64,000 nucleotides of DNA from Alkalilimnicola ehrlichii (GCF_003399765.1 NZ_NFZV01000011.1:1-64000); one strand, 5' to 3'. Positions 8,724-19,183 are shown, counted from the first letter of the stretch. The notes: generated by a model from the sequence alone, not told the origin. Numbers and translations are program-made.

Positions 8724-9476
8724 GTGACGATGGTTACTCCAGAATTGATAGATGCGCTCAAAAATAGCCGCAGAGTCGCCGCCATCACCGGCGCGGGCAT
8801 TTCCGCCGAGAGCGGTATTCCTACTTTCAGGGATGCTCAAACCGGCCTCTGGGCCAAGTACGATCCCATGCAATTGGCCACTCCGGAAGCGTTCTTAGAA
8901 AACCCGGAACGGGTGTGGAACTGGTATGCATGGCGGCGCGAGCTACTGGCCGCCTGCCGTCCCAATAAGGGGCATCAAGCCCTGAGCCGAATAGCGCGAC
9001 ACATTCCCGAGTTTCAGCTGATCACTCAGAACGTCGACGGCCTTCATCAAGCCGCCGGCAGCCAGGACGTCATCGAGCTCCATGGCAATATTCAACGGAC
9101 GAAGTGTTTCGACCACGGACACACCGTCGAACAGTGGGACGCGCAACAGGCGCCGCCGCCCTGCCCTTACTGCGGCAGTCTGTTACGGCCGGATGTTGTT
9201 TGGTTTGGCGAGATGCTGCCGGTGCAAGCCTTGCAGCAGGCCGAGCAGGCGGCGGCAAGATGCGAAGTTTTTCTAAGTATCGGCACGTCCGGCCAAGTCT
9301 ATCCCGCTGCCGATTTGGCCTACCAGGCCTTAGCGAGCGGCGCTATGGTGGTAGAAATCAACGCCGAGCCGACCCCCCTAACCGCCCGAGCGCATTATGC
9401 GTTCACCGGCAAAGCGGGCGACCAGCTCCCCCGTCTTCTTGCCGAGATTTGGCAAGAAAGCGTGCCTGACGCCTGA
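8724..9476 (+). CDS. cobB: Sir2-family NAD-dependent protein deacylase (CobB-like)
   Basis: A 250-residue sirtuin with GAGISAESGIPTFRD near residue 20 (NAD binding), TQNVDGLHQAAG near 95, the catalytic His in ELHGN, and DVVWFGE near 155. The zinc site has CPYCG and one clear upstream Cys (TKCFDHGH), like the irregular zinc site of E. coli CobB. The Tyr-x-x-Arg pair in WYAWRREL matches the class III signature linked to removal of acidic acyl groups such as succinyl. GTG at 8724 has GGGAGG eight bases upstream; an ATG two codons later is the alternative. It lies 53 bases ahead of dinG on the same strand. It reverses lysine acylation of cytoplasmic proteins. Confidence 0.9.
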   Translation: MTMVTPELIDALKNSRRVAAITGAGISAESGIPTFRDAQTGLWAKYDPMQLATPEAFLENPERVWNWYAWRRELLAACRPNKGHQALSRIARHIPEFQLITQNVDGLHQAAGSQDVIELHGNIQRTKCFDHGHTVEQWDAQQAPPPCPYCGSLLRPDVVWFGEMLPVQALQQAEQAAARCEVFLSIGTSGQVYPAADLAYQALASGAMVVEINAEPTPLTARAHYAFTGKAGDQLPRLLAEIWQESVPDA

Positions 9477-9529
9477 TAGAATACAGGCTCCGATCCACTT
9501 CAACGCGCCTAGCCTGCGCGAGATGCCCG

Positions 9530-11673
9530 ATGCCATTAACCGAGACGACCAAAACCCAGATTCGCGAGGCGCTAGGCGCCATACGCGAAGCCCTGCCGGG
9601 CTTTCGCAACCGTCCGAGCCAACGTCGCATGATCGCCGAGATCGCGAAAACGCTGGCTGGCGAATACGGGGATAGCCGGATTATCGCCTGCGAAGCGGGA
9701 ACCGGCACCGGCAAAAGCCTGAGTTATCTGTTGGGGGCTATTCCGGTTGCTCAGGCACTGGGCAAACAAGTCGTTATCAGTACCGCGACGGTGGCTCTGC
9801 AGGAACAACTGCTCAACCGGGATTTACCCGCCCTTGCCACGCATTCGGGCTTAAAATTCTCGTTCGCTCTGGGTAAGGGCCGGCGCCGTTATGCCTGCAA
9901 CCTCAACCTCGCCCGCCTAGCCGGGGAAACCAGCCCGCAAGAAAGCTTGTTCGACGAACCCGTGGCGGCCTGGAAACACGCTCCGCAAGCCTCGGAATTG
10001 GCGGCGGTCAAGGCAATGCGGCAGGCGCAACGAGAAGAGACCTGGAACGGCGATCTCGACGCGTGGCCGGAAGCGCTGAGCAACGACTTCATTCAAACCG
10101 TCACCACCGACCGCCACGGCTGCCTCGGTAACGTCTGCCCCCATATCCGCCACTGTTCGTTTTCCGGGCACGAGATAACTTACGCGACAGCGCGGTCATC
10201 GTCGCCAATCACGACCTGGTCCTCGCCGACCTCAGCATGGGCGGCGGTGTCATACTCCCGCCCCTCGAAGACACGGTGTTCATATTCGACGAGGCCCATC
10301 ATTTAGCCGACAAAGCGGTGAAATACTTCAGCGCCCAAACGCGCTTGCGAGGCGCGCGGGACTGGCTCAAACGTATTCCGAAGCTGTGCTCCGATGTGCT
10401 CGAAGTATTACCTGGCGATCCGCGTCAACAACGCCTGGCAGACGAAGCGGCCGACCTTGCCGGCAAGTGCATGGGGTTGTTAGAACAAGCGCATGAAGAC
10501 CTGATGCTGCTGTTTCCGGAACTGGAAGGCGAGCGCCCGCTGTGGCGCTTTGCCAACGGCGAAGCGCCGGAGGAGATTCGCCGCATGGCGAGCACACTCC
10601 ACAAACCGGCCAAAACTATCGGCGACAACCTCAATTTCTTGCGCAACAAACTCATCAAGGCCTTGGACGAAGGACACGTCGCGCCGAGCCGGGCCGAACA
10701 ACTCATTCCCGACCTAGGCTTCTTATCGGCCCGTTTAGAGACATTTCAGGCGCTATGGCAGATGATGGCCAGCGAGGATCCGGCGGACGCACCGCCGACG
10801 GCGCGTTGGGTGGAAATAACCGGCCAAAGCGGTCGCGCCGATATGGATTTCCAGTTAGCCGCGTCTATGATCGCCCCCGGCGGACTTCTGCGCAAAGCCC
10901 TGTGGGATATCTGCGCGGGCGCGGTGCTAACGTCCGCTACCCTAACCGCACTGGGCCGCTTCGACCGATTACGGATGAACACCGGCCTTCGCGACGACGA
11001 CGGCACGCAGTACCTTCGCCTCGACTCGCCGTTCGACTATGCCAGCCGCGCCGAGCTGTATCTTCCCTGGATGCGAAGCGACCCGAGAGACCCGCAAGCG
11101 CATACCAACGAAGTCAGTGCTTTACTGGAGAAACTGATTGATCGAGACGAAGGCACGCTGGTTCTATTCGCCTCGGGTTGGCAGCTCGATGCAGTTTATC
11201 AACAGCTTCCCACGTCGCTCCAAGCTCATATTTTGCGGCAAGGCGAACTACCGAAGGCCGCAATATTACAACGCCACCGCGAACTCATCGAAGGCGGCGC
11301 CGGCAGCGCTATCTTTGGACTTGCCAGCTTTACCGAAGGCGTCGATTTACCCGGCGACCTCTGCCGTCATGTGATCGTCGCCAAGATACCGTTTGCCGTC
11401 CCTGACTCTCCCGTGGAGGCAACTCTATCGGATTGGCTCGAAAGCCGCGGCCGCAATCCTTTTCTCGAAATTACGGTACCCGACGCCAGCCTCAAACTCA
11501 TCCAGGCCTGCGGCCGCTTAATCCGCTCCGAAGCCGACTCCGGAAGAGTGACGCTACTTGATCGCCGCTTACTGACAAAACCCTACGGCCGCCAATTACT
11601 CGACGCCCTTCCCCCGTTTCGGCGCCGAATTGAACGCCAAGCGCCTCGCCCCCAATCTAACACCATCGCTTAG
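9530..11673 (+). CDS. dinG: ATP-dependent DNA helicase DinG, one apparent frameshift
   Basis: An XPD/Rad3-like superfamily 2 helicase that unwinds forked DNA, R-loops and G-quadruplexes. Visible parts are Walker A EAGTGTGKSLSYLL near residue 60 and the four-cysteine iron-sulfur region (YACNLNL, CLGNVCPHIRHC). The Walker B box is DEAHHLAD, and the C-terminal motif VI region is IQACGRLIRSEADSGRV. The frame breaks at a T run at 10160-10163. One extra T restores FFRARDNLRDSAVIVANHDLV, the conserved segment after the Fe-S cluster. The joined protein is about 715 residues, normal for DinG. A sequencing deletion is much more likely than a real lesion. Confidence 0.9.
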
Positions 11674-11786
11674 GGAAACGCTTCGATTCTCGTAAGAGAA
11701 TATCGGCCGCTCTCCTGCACCAGAACACCGGCAACGACAATGGGCACAGGCGCACTCCACACATTGGCCAACCGGCAGGAGGCGCG

Positions 11787-13071
11787 ATGCTGACAAAACT
11801 ACTGGTCGTATTTCTCGCCTGCTTAGTGTTTAGCACAACCAACGCCAGGCCAAACGACACGGCTGGCGAGCCGATCCGCATCGCCGTAGTCGGGCCCATG
11901 GCATTCACTCAGGGGGTCAATCATTGGCGGGGGCCCTACTGGCACGGGACCAAATCAACGCCGAAGGCGGGATCAATGTAGGAGGCGTGCATCGGCCGAT
12001 CGAACTGATTCAAGTCGATAGCAACGAAATGGTGAGTATCGCCGATGCCGTCGCTCGGCTTGAGCAGGCACTGGCAGCACACGATATCGACTTCATCATA
12101 GGCGGCTTTCGCAGCGAAGCCGTGCTCGCCATGCAAGACCTTGCCATGGAACACGAAACGATCTTTCTCGGAACCGGTGCAGCCCATGGAGATCTCGGCG
12201 CCCGGGTCGAGCAGGACTATGAGTTTTACAAGTACTGGTTCAGGCTCTCGCCTATCCAATCCGAAGACCTCGGCCGGCAAGTATTTGCCTACTTACGTCC
12301 GTCGCCGAGCAGATACGACAAGACCTGGGCCGAGACGAAGTACGGGTTGCTATATTGGGAGAGCGGGCGGTGTGGGCCGATCCGTTAGTAACCGCCGCAC
12401 AGCGTAATCTTCCACGGCTGGGGATGGAGATCGTAGGAACTTGGCGGCCATCCGCCACAACCGGCGATCTAACGGCGGAACTGACTGCAATCGGGCGCGC
12501 CGAAGCAGATATTATCCTCACGGTACTATCCGGCCCGGTCGGTATTGTATTAGGCCAACAGTTGGGCGAGAGAAACATAGCGGCCGTACCGATTGGCATC
12601 AACGTCGAAGCGCAGCAATCCGGTTACTGGGAAGCGACTGACGGACAAGCCAATTATCTGGCAACCACCGTCAACTATGCGAGAGTCGCCACCACAGAGT
12701 TAACGCTTCCTTTCGTAGAGGCGTTTGAAGAACGATTCGGCGAATTTCCCACTTACACGGCAGCGACCTACGACGCTATTAACGTATTGCGGCAATCCTT
12801 GGAAACCACTCAATCGCTGGATATCGATGAGCTAGTAGCCTATCTAGAGGAAACGACCTTCACCATCGCAGCCGGCCGTCTTAAGTTTGACGAGCAGCAC
12901 AACCCAACCTGGGGGCCGGGCCTTGTAACGGGTGCGGTGGTACAATGGCAGGACGGAGAACCCGTACCCTTTTGGCCGAACGGTTGGAGAGGAGTTAGTT
13001 ACGAAGGCATGCAGCCGTTTTTATTTCCTTCCGCGATGGCGGAAGAGCAAGAGGCAGCCAACCATCGGTGA
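11787..13071 (+). CDS. Periplasmic substrate-binding protein, branched-chain amino-acid ABC type, two apparent frameshifts
   Basis: An N-terminal signal peptide (LLVVFLACLVFSTTNA) is followed by IRIAVVGPMAFTQG. Later comes GALLARDQINAEGGINVGG, typical of type I periplasmic binding proteins of the LivJ/UrtA kind. IIGGFRSEAVLAMQ and FGEFPTYTAATYDAINVL support this. Two frame breaks fall at G runs (11929-11933 and 12344-12346). One added G at each yields a continuous protein of about 428 residues. No permease or ATPase genes are beside it, so it may serve a transporter elsewhere or act as a sensor. The ligand is unknown. Confidence 0.8.
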
Positions 13072-13078
13072 CTACGGC

Positions 13079-13103
13079 GTCGGCGGCAACTCGTACCGCC
13101 GAC
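13079..13103. terminator. Hairpin between convergent genes
   Basis: GTCGGCGG pairs with CCGCCGAC around a nine-base loop, just after the binding-protein stop and ahead of the convergent hypothetical gene. It has no T run, so terminator activity is uncertain. Confidence 0.35.
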
Positions 13104-13139
13104 AACCTAGCACAACCTTACCGTCCGAGCTGCAACCGT

Positions 13140-13427
13140 TTACGCGGCCCGTAGTTCAGCGGCCGGCGCACTATCGGCGGTAGAGCGTTCGGTTACCGAT
13201 AGCTCAACCGCCCCCTTCAGCAGGCTACGCACGGCATTGCCGTAAGGCCCTAGGCGCTCGAGCTCGCGTCGGCTTAAAACCACCGCCTCCATGCCCAGCC
13301 CCGCATCGATCGCGGCCGAAAAAGCCGCTTCCCGAGAATCGGCGTATACCTTAAAAGCGCGGGGCATCCCGGCAACCGTAACCCCGGAGACCAAGTACAA
13401 GTCATTCATATCATTCACCCCTTCCAA
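13140..13427 (-). CDS. Hypothetical protein, 95 residues or fewer
   Basis: A small soluble protein with no recognised family. The likely start is the ATG at 13409 (MNDLYLVSGVTVAG), because the six residues before it look untranslated. The central part, FKVYADSREAAFSAAIDAG followed by EAVVLSRRELERLG, reads like a small alpha/beta fold with a helical end. It converges with the binding-protein gene and has no operon partner. Codon use resembles the neighbours, which supports a real gene, but nothing points to a function. Confidence 0.5.
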   Translation of the reverse strand: MEGVNDMNDLYLVSGVTVAGMPRAFKVYADSREAAFSAAIDAGLGMEAVVLSRRELERLGPYGNAVRSLLKGAVELSVTERSTADSAPAAELRAA

Positions 13428-14022
13428 CGCTATCCAGTCTTAAAAGTCTGCTTTTAAGCTAGTTGTTGCATTGCAATATATCATTTTTTGCGGCACCGCA
13501 CAATAAGATATTCTATAGCAATGCATCTTCTAACGCGCATACGCGCGCTATCCTTGCAGCGAGGCGGGCGGCAAACAGTAACGCGACTCGCAATAGGCCA
13601 GAGCGCTTCGCGAGCGTAGACTTGATGGCGGGACACTATTTATCGGCTCGAACCGATGACCGAGCTCCGGCTGCAACGGCCGTCTGCGGTGCAATGCGCT
13701 AACCTGTACGTTGGCCGTAATAGCACTGGCGTCGATTTTTGGCGGGGTGAATTTTCTTATTTTGGGCTGCTGTTCGTGAGAGGGAAGGCTAAGACAGGAG
13801 ACCTACGAACGTCCCTGTTCGCGTACCGCCATCCTGGCGAAGGTCGAATCCCTGTCAGTAGCTTCCTTCTACTCACTTGCGTCGATCCCTGACGCATAAT
13901 TAAGTGTAATGCGAACCCCCTATCGGGGCTGTAAGAAAATTCCGACTCTTACTGTAGGAAAGCGCTGTCTTGCGCGTTCCCTGGCTGCTCGGATAAAAGG
14001 AGCCTTGGCCTAAGGCACTCCA
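13428..14022. other. 595-base stretch without a recognisable gene
   Basis: I see no convincing reading frame, tRNA or terminator. Short open frames here lack ribosome sites and normal codon use. AGTAG-cttcctt-CTACT near 13856-13874 is a small hairpin, and CCATCCTGGCGAAGG upstream of it resembles common dispersed gammaproteobacterial repeats. The segment after about 13900 may hold the terminator of the DamX-like gene, but it has no T run. Confidence 0.4.
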
Positions 14023-15560
14023 TTAATTGGGCAAACTCTGTTGTACGGAACCGAAACTACGCACCCAGGCGCCACTGGCACGCAGCGAGCTTGGCAACTG
14101 CCGAAGCGCGGCCACGGCTGCATCCTGATTCGGGTAATCGCCCGTGAGCACGACGTACCAGTCACGCCCGTTCCGGCGCGTCCTGACCAATTCGACGGTG
14201 TCGGATAGATTCTGCTCCTCGATATATTGCAGCAGAGCTTGTCGATCGTAAGCGGCGATCAGTTGTATGGTAAATCTGCCTGGGGCTTTCTCGCGTACCC
14301 ATTCAACGCCACGCGGAGTAGCTACCGCCACAGGCTTCGCCTCGACCTCGACAGGCGGTTTGTCTTCCGCTATCTCTTCGATCAACAACGGAGAAGGCGC
14401 CGCCGGCGGCGCTTTTTCAGCCGCATCCGACACTTTAGAAGTATCGGCGGCTTCCTCGGCACCGTCGGGGCTTTCGATTACTTGCGACCGCTCCGCCGCC
14501 GAACCCTCCGCATCGGCTTCGGCGACCACGTCGCTATCGAGATTATTCCCATAAGCGTACCGGTTGGGCATAGGCAGGCCAAAGGGATCGCCCGCTTCCG
14601 CGGCGTCGCTCGGTATAGCCAGTTCAAGCGTATCGGGCTCGTTAGCGGAAGGTTCGATAAGCTGCGCGACGACAAACAAGCCAACCCCAAGCACCAGCAA
14701 CCCGCCAACGGCGATCGCCATGCCGCGCCCAGGTTTGGCACGGGTTGCGGCGCTAGCCTTAACGGCCGGCTTTGTCTTATGCCGCTGCCCGCCTTTGCGC
14801 ACCAGTATAGCTGTCGCCTGACGATTAATAGCGCCGGGCATGCCTTGGCTTTCTCGAAAAACACGCCGGCCCTCGGCTTCACTCAACAGGCTGCCATCGT
14901 TGCCCGCCGCCTGCAGCTGTTGCTGGATATAGTCTTGCGTTTGTTTTTCGGTCAGCGGGTACAGCGTTATTATGTGCAGCGCGTCGGGCTCGAGCTTTTG
15001 TTCCGCCAGTTTCGCTAATCGACCTTCGAGACTACGCTCTACCGCCAGCACTAAGCCGAACGGACAGCCTTCGCCCTTAGCCTTGTGCCATAGCGTCAGC
15101 AGATTTCCCAACACCGTGCCGGACATCCTATGGACGTCGTCCAGCAGTAGCAAAGGCAAGCCGCTGTCGTTGCCAAGGGCATCCTCCAAGCGGCGCAGAA
15201 ACTGCGCGGCATCGTCGCCGGGTTCCATCGCCGAACCTAATGTGTTGAGAAAGCGATCGCATAGGTCGATCAGACTCAACGCCTCGGTCGCAACAATTCG
15301 GCAGATCCGCAATTCCGAACCGTCCTGCCGGCCTAAGGCACGCAGAAGGTGCTCTTGCCAACGCCCTCTTCGCCGCGCACGGCCACTACGTGATCGCCCG
15401 CGTGCAGCAATTGCAAGCCGACATTAACCTGCGTGCTATAAGAGGCGTCGGCAAAGATAAAATCGCTATCGATAAACGGCTGTTGATCCAAACCTAGTCG
15501 TGCCAGGCTCAGTTCGTCCAGCTTGTTATCATCTGATTGTTCAGACGTCGCTTTGCGCAT
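14023..15560 (-). CDS. DamX-like AAA ATPase with membrane segment and C-terminal SPOR domain, one apparent frameshift
   Basis: The N-terminal part is an ExeA/TniB-like AAA module: VAVRGEEGVGKST (Walker A) and LPLLLLDDVHRMSG (Walker B). One transmembrane helix (MAIAVGGLLVLGVGLFVVA, near residue 270) follows. Then comes an acidic and proline-rich periplasmic linker. A SPOR domain (FTIQLIAAYDRQALLQYI to SGAWVRSFGSV) closes the protein and binds denuded septal peptidoglycan. The frame is lost near 15345, just after Walker A. One extra base gives STFLRALGRQDGSELRICRI. The whole is about 512 residues. This AAA-TM-SPOR layout matches the DamX relatives of Pseudomonas-type bacteria, which act in cell division. 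It is not next to aroKB here. Confidence 0.75.
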
Positions 15561-15750
15561 ATCCCGCTTGCCGCTTTTCCGTATTTAAAGGCGCTATGGT
15601 AGCAAAGGGATGAGTTTCTGGCGCGATCTCCGTCATACCCTTCACAAGCAGTTGAAATAAAACGCTATCGAAATGCCCCAGGGGGGTACGGAATAGGCGC
15701 TGCTCGCCGAGCGCGTTGACACCGCCTAAGCCAGTATTAGAATGCGCCAC

Positions 15751-16284
15751 ATGTCTATTCAACATGCGCTATTGGTATCCCTGCTGGAACGCCCCTCAAC
15801 CGGCTATGAACTGGCTAATCGGTTCGACCGCTCGATTGGCTACTTTTGGCAGGCCACGCACCAACAAATCTATCGGGAACTGGCGCGCATGGCCAAAAAA
15901 GGCTGGCTCCGTGCAGAAGACGCTCCCGAGGGCGGAAAACGTCGCCGAAAAATCTATCACGTTTTGCCTGCCGGCCGCTCGGCGCTGATTGAATGGGTAA
16001 AAACGCCCGAGCTTTCGCTGGAAAGCACCCGCGGGCTATTGATCAAACTGCGCGCCGAAGCCACCTTAGGGCCTTTAGGAGTCGAGGACGAACTCCGCGA
16101 ACTCATCGAACAACATGAAGCGCGGCTGCACGTTTATCGCAATATCGAGCGCCGAGACTTCTCCGGACGGCCCCTAACGAGAGCGCAGCGACTGCAATAC
16201 GCGGTGCTTCGCAGCGGCATTGTGAGAGAGGAGAGTTGGCTGCACTGGGCACGCGAGGTACTTCCACTGCTAGCTACGGATTAA
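15751..16284 (+). CDS. PadR-family transcriptional regulator
   Basis: A 177-residue protein. The N-terminal winged helix has the PadR pattern: LLVSLLERPSTGYELANRF, then FWQATHQQIYRELARM and the wing GGKRRRKIYHVLPAG. A C-terminal helical dimer region of about 90 residues follows, as in PadR subfamily 2 (VirR_C/PadR_C). The frame is open from 15742, but the ATG at 15751 gives the family start MSIQHALL. The gene converges with the nitronate monooxygenase gene. That gene's upstream region has a long palindrome of a kind PadR dimers can bind, so it is the obvious candidate target. Regulation by a phenolic or toxic ligand is inferred from the family. Confidence 0.85.
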   Translation: MSIQHALLVSLLERPSTGYELANRFDRSIGYFWQATHQQIYRELARMAKKGWLRAEDAPEGGKRRRKIYHVLPAGRSALIEWVKTPELSLESTRGLLIKLRAEATLGPLGVEDELRELIEQHEARLHVYRNIERRDFSGRPLTRAQRLQYAVLRSGIVREESWLHWAREVLPLLATD

Positions 16285-16297
16285 TCGGCAAGGCACT

Positions 16298-16323
16298 GGA
16301 GTAGGTCACCCTGGACCTACTCC
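16298..16323. terminator. Hairpin between the convergent padR-like and nitronate monooxygenase genes
   Basis: GGAGTAGGTC pairs perfectly over 10 bp with GACCTACTCC around a six-base loop. It lies 13 bases after the PadR stop. There is no T run, so it may be a bidirectional or rho-assisted stop. Confidence 0.45.
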
Positions 16324-16379
16324 GGCTTAGCGGCGAGATGCGAGGCTCGCGCCATAAGGCAATCCAAACAAGCCGCCGT

Positions 16380-17369
16380 TTACGCCTCGGCCACTTCCCG
16401 AACCGGGGCTAACTCCAAGCGCTTGCGGGCCGCCTGATACTCGTCTTTTAGCCGTGCGACCAGCTCCGCTGTGGGCACCACCCTCTTAACCGCACCAACC
16501 CCTTGACCTGCACCCCAGATATCCTTCCAGGCTTTCGCTTTCGTGTTGCCGCCGGAACCGAAGTTCATCTTTGACGGGTCGGATTCCGGCAAATCGTCCG
16601 GATCGAGTCCGCTCTTGACGATGCTCTTTCTTAAATAGTTGCCGTGCACCCCGGTAAAGAGGTTGCTATAGACGATGTCCTCGGCTGCGCTTTCGACGAT
16701 CATCTGTTTGTAGGCTTGCTCTGCGTTAGCCTCTGCCGTCGCAATAAAAGCCGATCCGATATAAGCCAAATCGGCGCCGGCAGCCTGTGCGGCTAACACC
16801 GCATTACCGTTGGCAATAGCGCCCGACAATAGCAACGGACCGTCGAACCATTCCCGGATCTCATGCAGCAACGCGAACGGAGACAGCGTGCCCGCGTGAC
16901 CGCCCGCCCCTGCCGCAACCGCTACCAGCCCGTCAGCCCCTTTCTCGACCGCCTTTTTGGCAAACTTATTATTAATAACGTCGTGGAACACAATACCGCC
17001 GTAGCTGTGTACGGCTTTGTTTAGATCTTCCCGGGCCCCTAACGAGGTAATAACAATCGGCACCTTGTACTTAACGCAGAGCTCCAAATCGTGCTCAAGA
17101 CGATCATTGGATTTATGCACGATCTGATTGACCGCGAAAGGCGCCGCCGGCCGATCCGGGTTTTGCGCGTTGTACTCCGCCAACTCGGTGGTAATACGCT
17201 CCAGCCACTCCTCCAGGACATGGGCCGGCCGTGCATTCAAAGACGGAAAGGAACCGACGACACCCGCTTTACACTGCGCAATCACCAAATCCGGGGTGGA
17301 TATGATAAACATCGGAGAACACACAACGGGCAGTGACAAGCGATCTTTCAGAATAGCTGGAAGAGCCAT
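16380..17369 (-). CDS. Nitronate monooxygenase (2-nitropropane dioxygenase family)
   Basis: A 329-residue FMN-dependent TIM-barrel enzyme that oxidises alkyl nitronates such as propionate 3-nitronate. Markers are PVVCSPMFIIS at the N-terminus, GADGLVAVAAGAGGHAG near residue 140-155 with the His linked to catalysis in this family, LLLSGAIANGNAVLAAQAAGAD for phosphate binding, and YIGSAFIAT. The length fits class I enzymes. ATG at 17369 is used. A perfect 34-bp palindrome lies 50 bases upstream, suggesting direct repression, most simply by the convergent PadR regulator. The gene has no operon partner. Confidence 0.85.
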   Translation of the reverse strand: MALPAILKDRLSLPVVCSPMFIISTPDLVIAQCKAGVVGSFPSLNARPAHVLEEWLERITTELAEYNAQNPDRPAAPFAVNQIVHKSNDRLEHDLELCVKYKVPIVITSLGAREDLNKAVHSYGGIVFHDVINNKFAKKAVEKGADGLVAVAAGAGGHAGTLSPFALLHEIREWFDGPLLLSGAIANGNAVLAAQAAGADLAYIGSAFIATAEANAEQAYKQMIVESAAEDIVYSNLFTGVHGNYLRKSIVKSGLDPDDLPESDPSKMNFGSGGNTKAKAWKDIWGAGQGVGAVKRVVPTAELVARLKDEYQAARKRLELAPVREVAEA

Positions 17370-17418
17370 GAATCCCTCCGGAAAACTAAGATAGAACGAG
17401 CAGGCCCAATTAGCGGCC

Positions 17419-17452
17419 GATATTCATATGCAACCAGTTGCATATGAATATC
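17419..17452. promoter_or_regulatory. 34-bp perfect palindrome, probable operator of the nitronate monooxygenase gene
   Basis: Arm GATATTCATATGCAAC (17419-17434), spacer CA, and the exact reverse complement (17437-17452). It centres about 65 bases upstream of the monooxygenase start. The inner ATGCAAC-CA-GTTGCAT resembles the dyads bound by PadR-type regulators. The flanking ATATTC/GAATAT may also include a minus 10 element. Confidence 0.65.
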
Positions 17453-17622
17453 GCACCTCGCCGGGAAATACAACCAAACACGTCAAACAACCTCTTTAAT
17501 CCTCTGGCCAAACGGAGCTTGCCGATGCCAAAAGAAAGGTTTTGAACATGTCAATTAATGCAAAATGGGATAAAAGTCGGAAGTGAGTGCTGTAGTTTCA
17601 CGTACCCACTCGACGAAGAGAT

Positions 17623-17698
17623 TGGCGTCCCCAAGGGGATTCGAACCCCTGTCGCCGCCGTGAAAGGGCGGTGTCCTAGGCCTCTAGACGATGGGGAC
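17623..17698 (-). tRNA. tRNA-Glu (anticodon TTC)
   Basis: A 76-base cloverleaf on the minus strand. The acceptor arm GTCCCC pairs with GGGGAC. The anticodon arm is CCGCC-CTTTCAC-GGCGG, giving TTC at positions 34-36. The T arm contains GGTTCGAATCC, and the 3' CCA is encoded. It stands alone in front of the divergent FliK-like gene. Confidence 0.97.
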
Positions 17699-17899
17699 GT
17701 GTAGATGCCGTTGCAATGGCGCGTATCTTACGGATGCCCTTTTGGAGTGTCAAGGTATATTAGAAGTTTTTCCAAACCATATCCTCTAACAAGCGCGAAC
17801 TTATGCTGTAGCTTCCTAGCCATCTGCCGCTATTTCAGTTACGACTGTACGTCTGATGAAAAAGCACTTTCTGTGTCTTTCCCCGAGGCATTACCGGCA

Positions 17900-19183
17900 A
17901 TGCTGGCGGAGCTAAAACGTATGCACATCGACAACCGCTCGCTCAGTTTCATGCTGCGAAACGATTCGGGCACCGCAGCCCCCCGTTCGTGGCAGGCAGG
18001 GACGGTGTTGCAGGCCGTTGTCCGCCAGGAAGGCGGGCGTTTACTCCTCGATGTCGGCGGACAACGATTAGAGCCGCGGCTATCCGGCCAGGACCGCCTC
18101 TCTTTACGGGAAGGCCAACAGCTACAGCTTAGAGTCACACAGAGCCAGCCACTGATGCTCCAGGTGTTGGCAGATCGCGCCTTGCCTTCGCCGTTGAACG
18201 CGGCCCTGCGCCAACTATTGCCGCAACAACCTAACTTAAGCCCTTTGGTGCAAGCCCTTAATATGCCAATACGGCCTCAGCTCCCACAAACGGTACGGAA
18301 CGCACTGGATCATTTCCAGCAACAACTGCCTTCCGCCACCCAATTGCAAACGTCGAGCGGGCTCGCCCAGACTTTATCGCGCTCGGGCTTATTCCTTGAA
18401 GCGGCTCTCGCCAACGGGCAATTCGCCGCTCGCCACCCCGTCACAGCGGCGCCCGACGTAAAGACCGCGCTGCTGAGGCTGGCAGCGCAAATCCGCACCG
18501 AGGCCTTACAGCGAGCGTTGCCGTCGGCCTCGCCCCGAACAGCCGAACAGGCTACGCCATCGCCGCGTCCGGATGCCGCAACGGCTTCGCTTACGCGAAC
18601 GCCTCCAGGCTACGGTACGGGGCCAACCGTGCGCACATGGATGCCTCTTCCTCAAACCACACAACCAGCGCAGCCTAACACTCTGCCAAGCAGTACAAGC
18701 GTCGACGACGCGGCGACGCGACGCTTGGCGGAAATTGCCTCGCAAACCGAACGGGCCGTATCGCGCCTACACATGCTCCAGTTGCATGCGGCCAGCAACG
18801 ATAGTTTAGATTTACTGTTTGAAATACCGTTACGCTTCGGCGCAGCCGTAGAACTGATGCAGCTGCGTATTCAGCAACAACAGGCCGAGAACGAGGAAGC
18901 CGAGGCGGCACGCTTATTTCGAATTCGGCTTGCCTTTCAGTTTCGCGATATTGGCCCGGTGTATGCGAGCCTGCGGCTGGCGGGACAGCGGGTGGGATTA
19001 ACATGGTGGGCGGAACACACGGACACCGCGTATCGGCTGGAGACGCAGCTGCCGACGCTACAGGCCCGCCTGGAAGGCGCGGGCTTTGAGATAAGCGCGG
19101 TCAGTTGCCACACCGGCCGCCCGGCGGAAGCGATCGATCAATTGACGCCGCAGGAAGGGGGGCTGCTAGATGAAAAAGCGTAA
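17900..19183 (+). CDS. FliK-like flagellar hook-length-control family protein
   Basis: A Gln/Pro/Ala-rich protein of about 427 residues. The central part is low in complexity. The C-terminal domain (residues about 290-410: LDLLFEIPLRFGAAVELMQLRI to VGLTWWAEHTDTAYRLETQLPTLQARLEGAGF) has the shape of the Flg_hook/FliK C-terminal domain. The frame is open back to 17705, but that stretch is AT-rich and lies next to the tRNA, so I prefer the ATG at 17900 with GAGG upstream. It overlaps the next gene by 14 bases. That gene encodes a free FlhB C-terminal domain, the natural partner of FliK. A second, canonical fliK lies at 38.5-39.8 kb, so this pair is an orphan accessory set of unknown purpose. Confidence 0.65.
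   Translation: MLAELKRMHIDNRSLSFMLRNDSGTAAPRSWQAGTVLQAVVRQEGGRLLLDVGGQRLEPRLSGQDRLSLREGQQLQLRVTQSQPLMLQVLADRALPSPLNAALRQLLPQQPNLSPLVQALNMPIRPQLPQTVRNALDHFQQQLPSATQLQTSSGLAQTLSRSGLFLEAALANGQFAARHPVTAAPDVKTALLRLAAQIRTEALQRALPSASPRTAEQATPSPRPDAATASLTRTPPGYGTGPTVRTWMPLPQTTQPAQPNTLPSSTSVDDAATRRLAEIASQTERAVSRLHMLQLHAASNDSLDLLFEIPLRFGAAVELMQLRIQQQQAENEEAEAARLFRIRLAFQFRDIGPVYASLRLAGQRVGLTWWAEHTDTAYRLETQLPTLQARLEGAGFEISAVSCHTGRPAEAIDQLTPQEGGLLDEKA

Noticed and set aside
13428-14022. Small RNA or CRISPR array in the 595-base gap
   Set aside because: No regularly spaced repeats, no strong terminator and no conserved structure are visible.
14227-15018. 263-residue open frame opposite the AAA-SPOR gene
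   Set aside because: It is Arg-rich, has no family pattern and lies fully antisense to a gene with clear domains.
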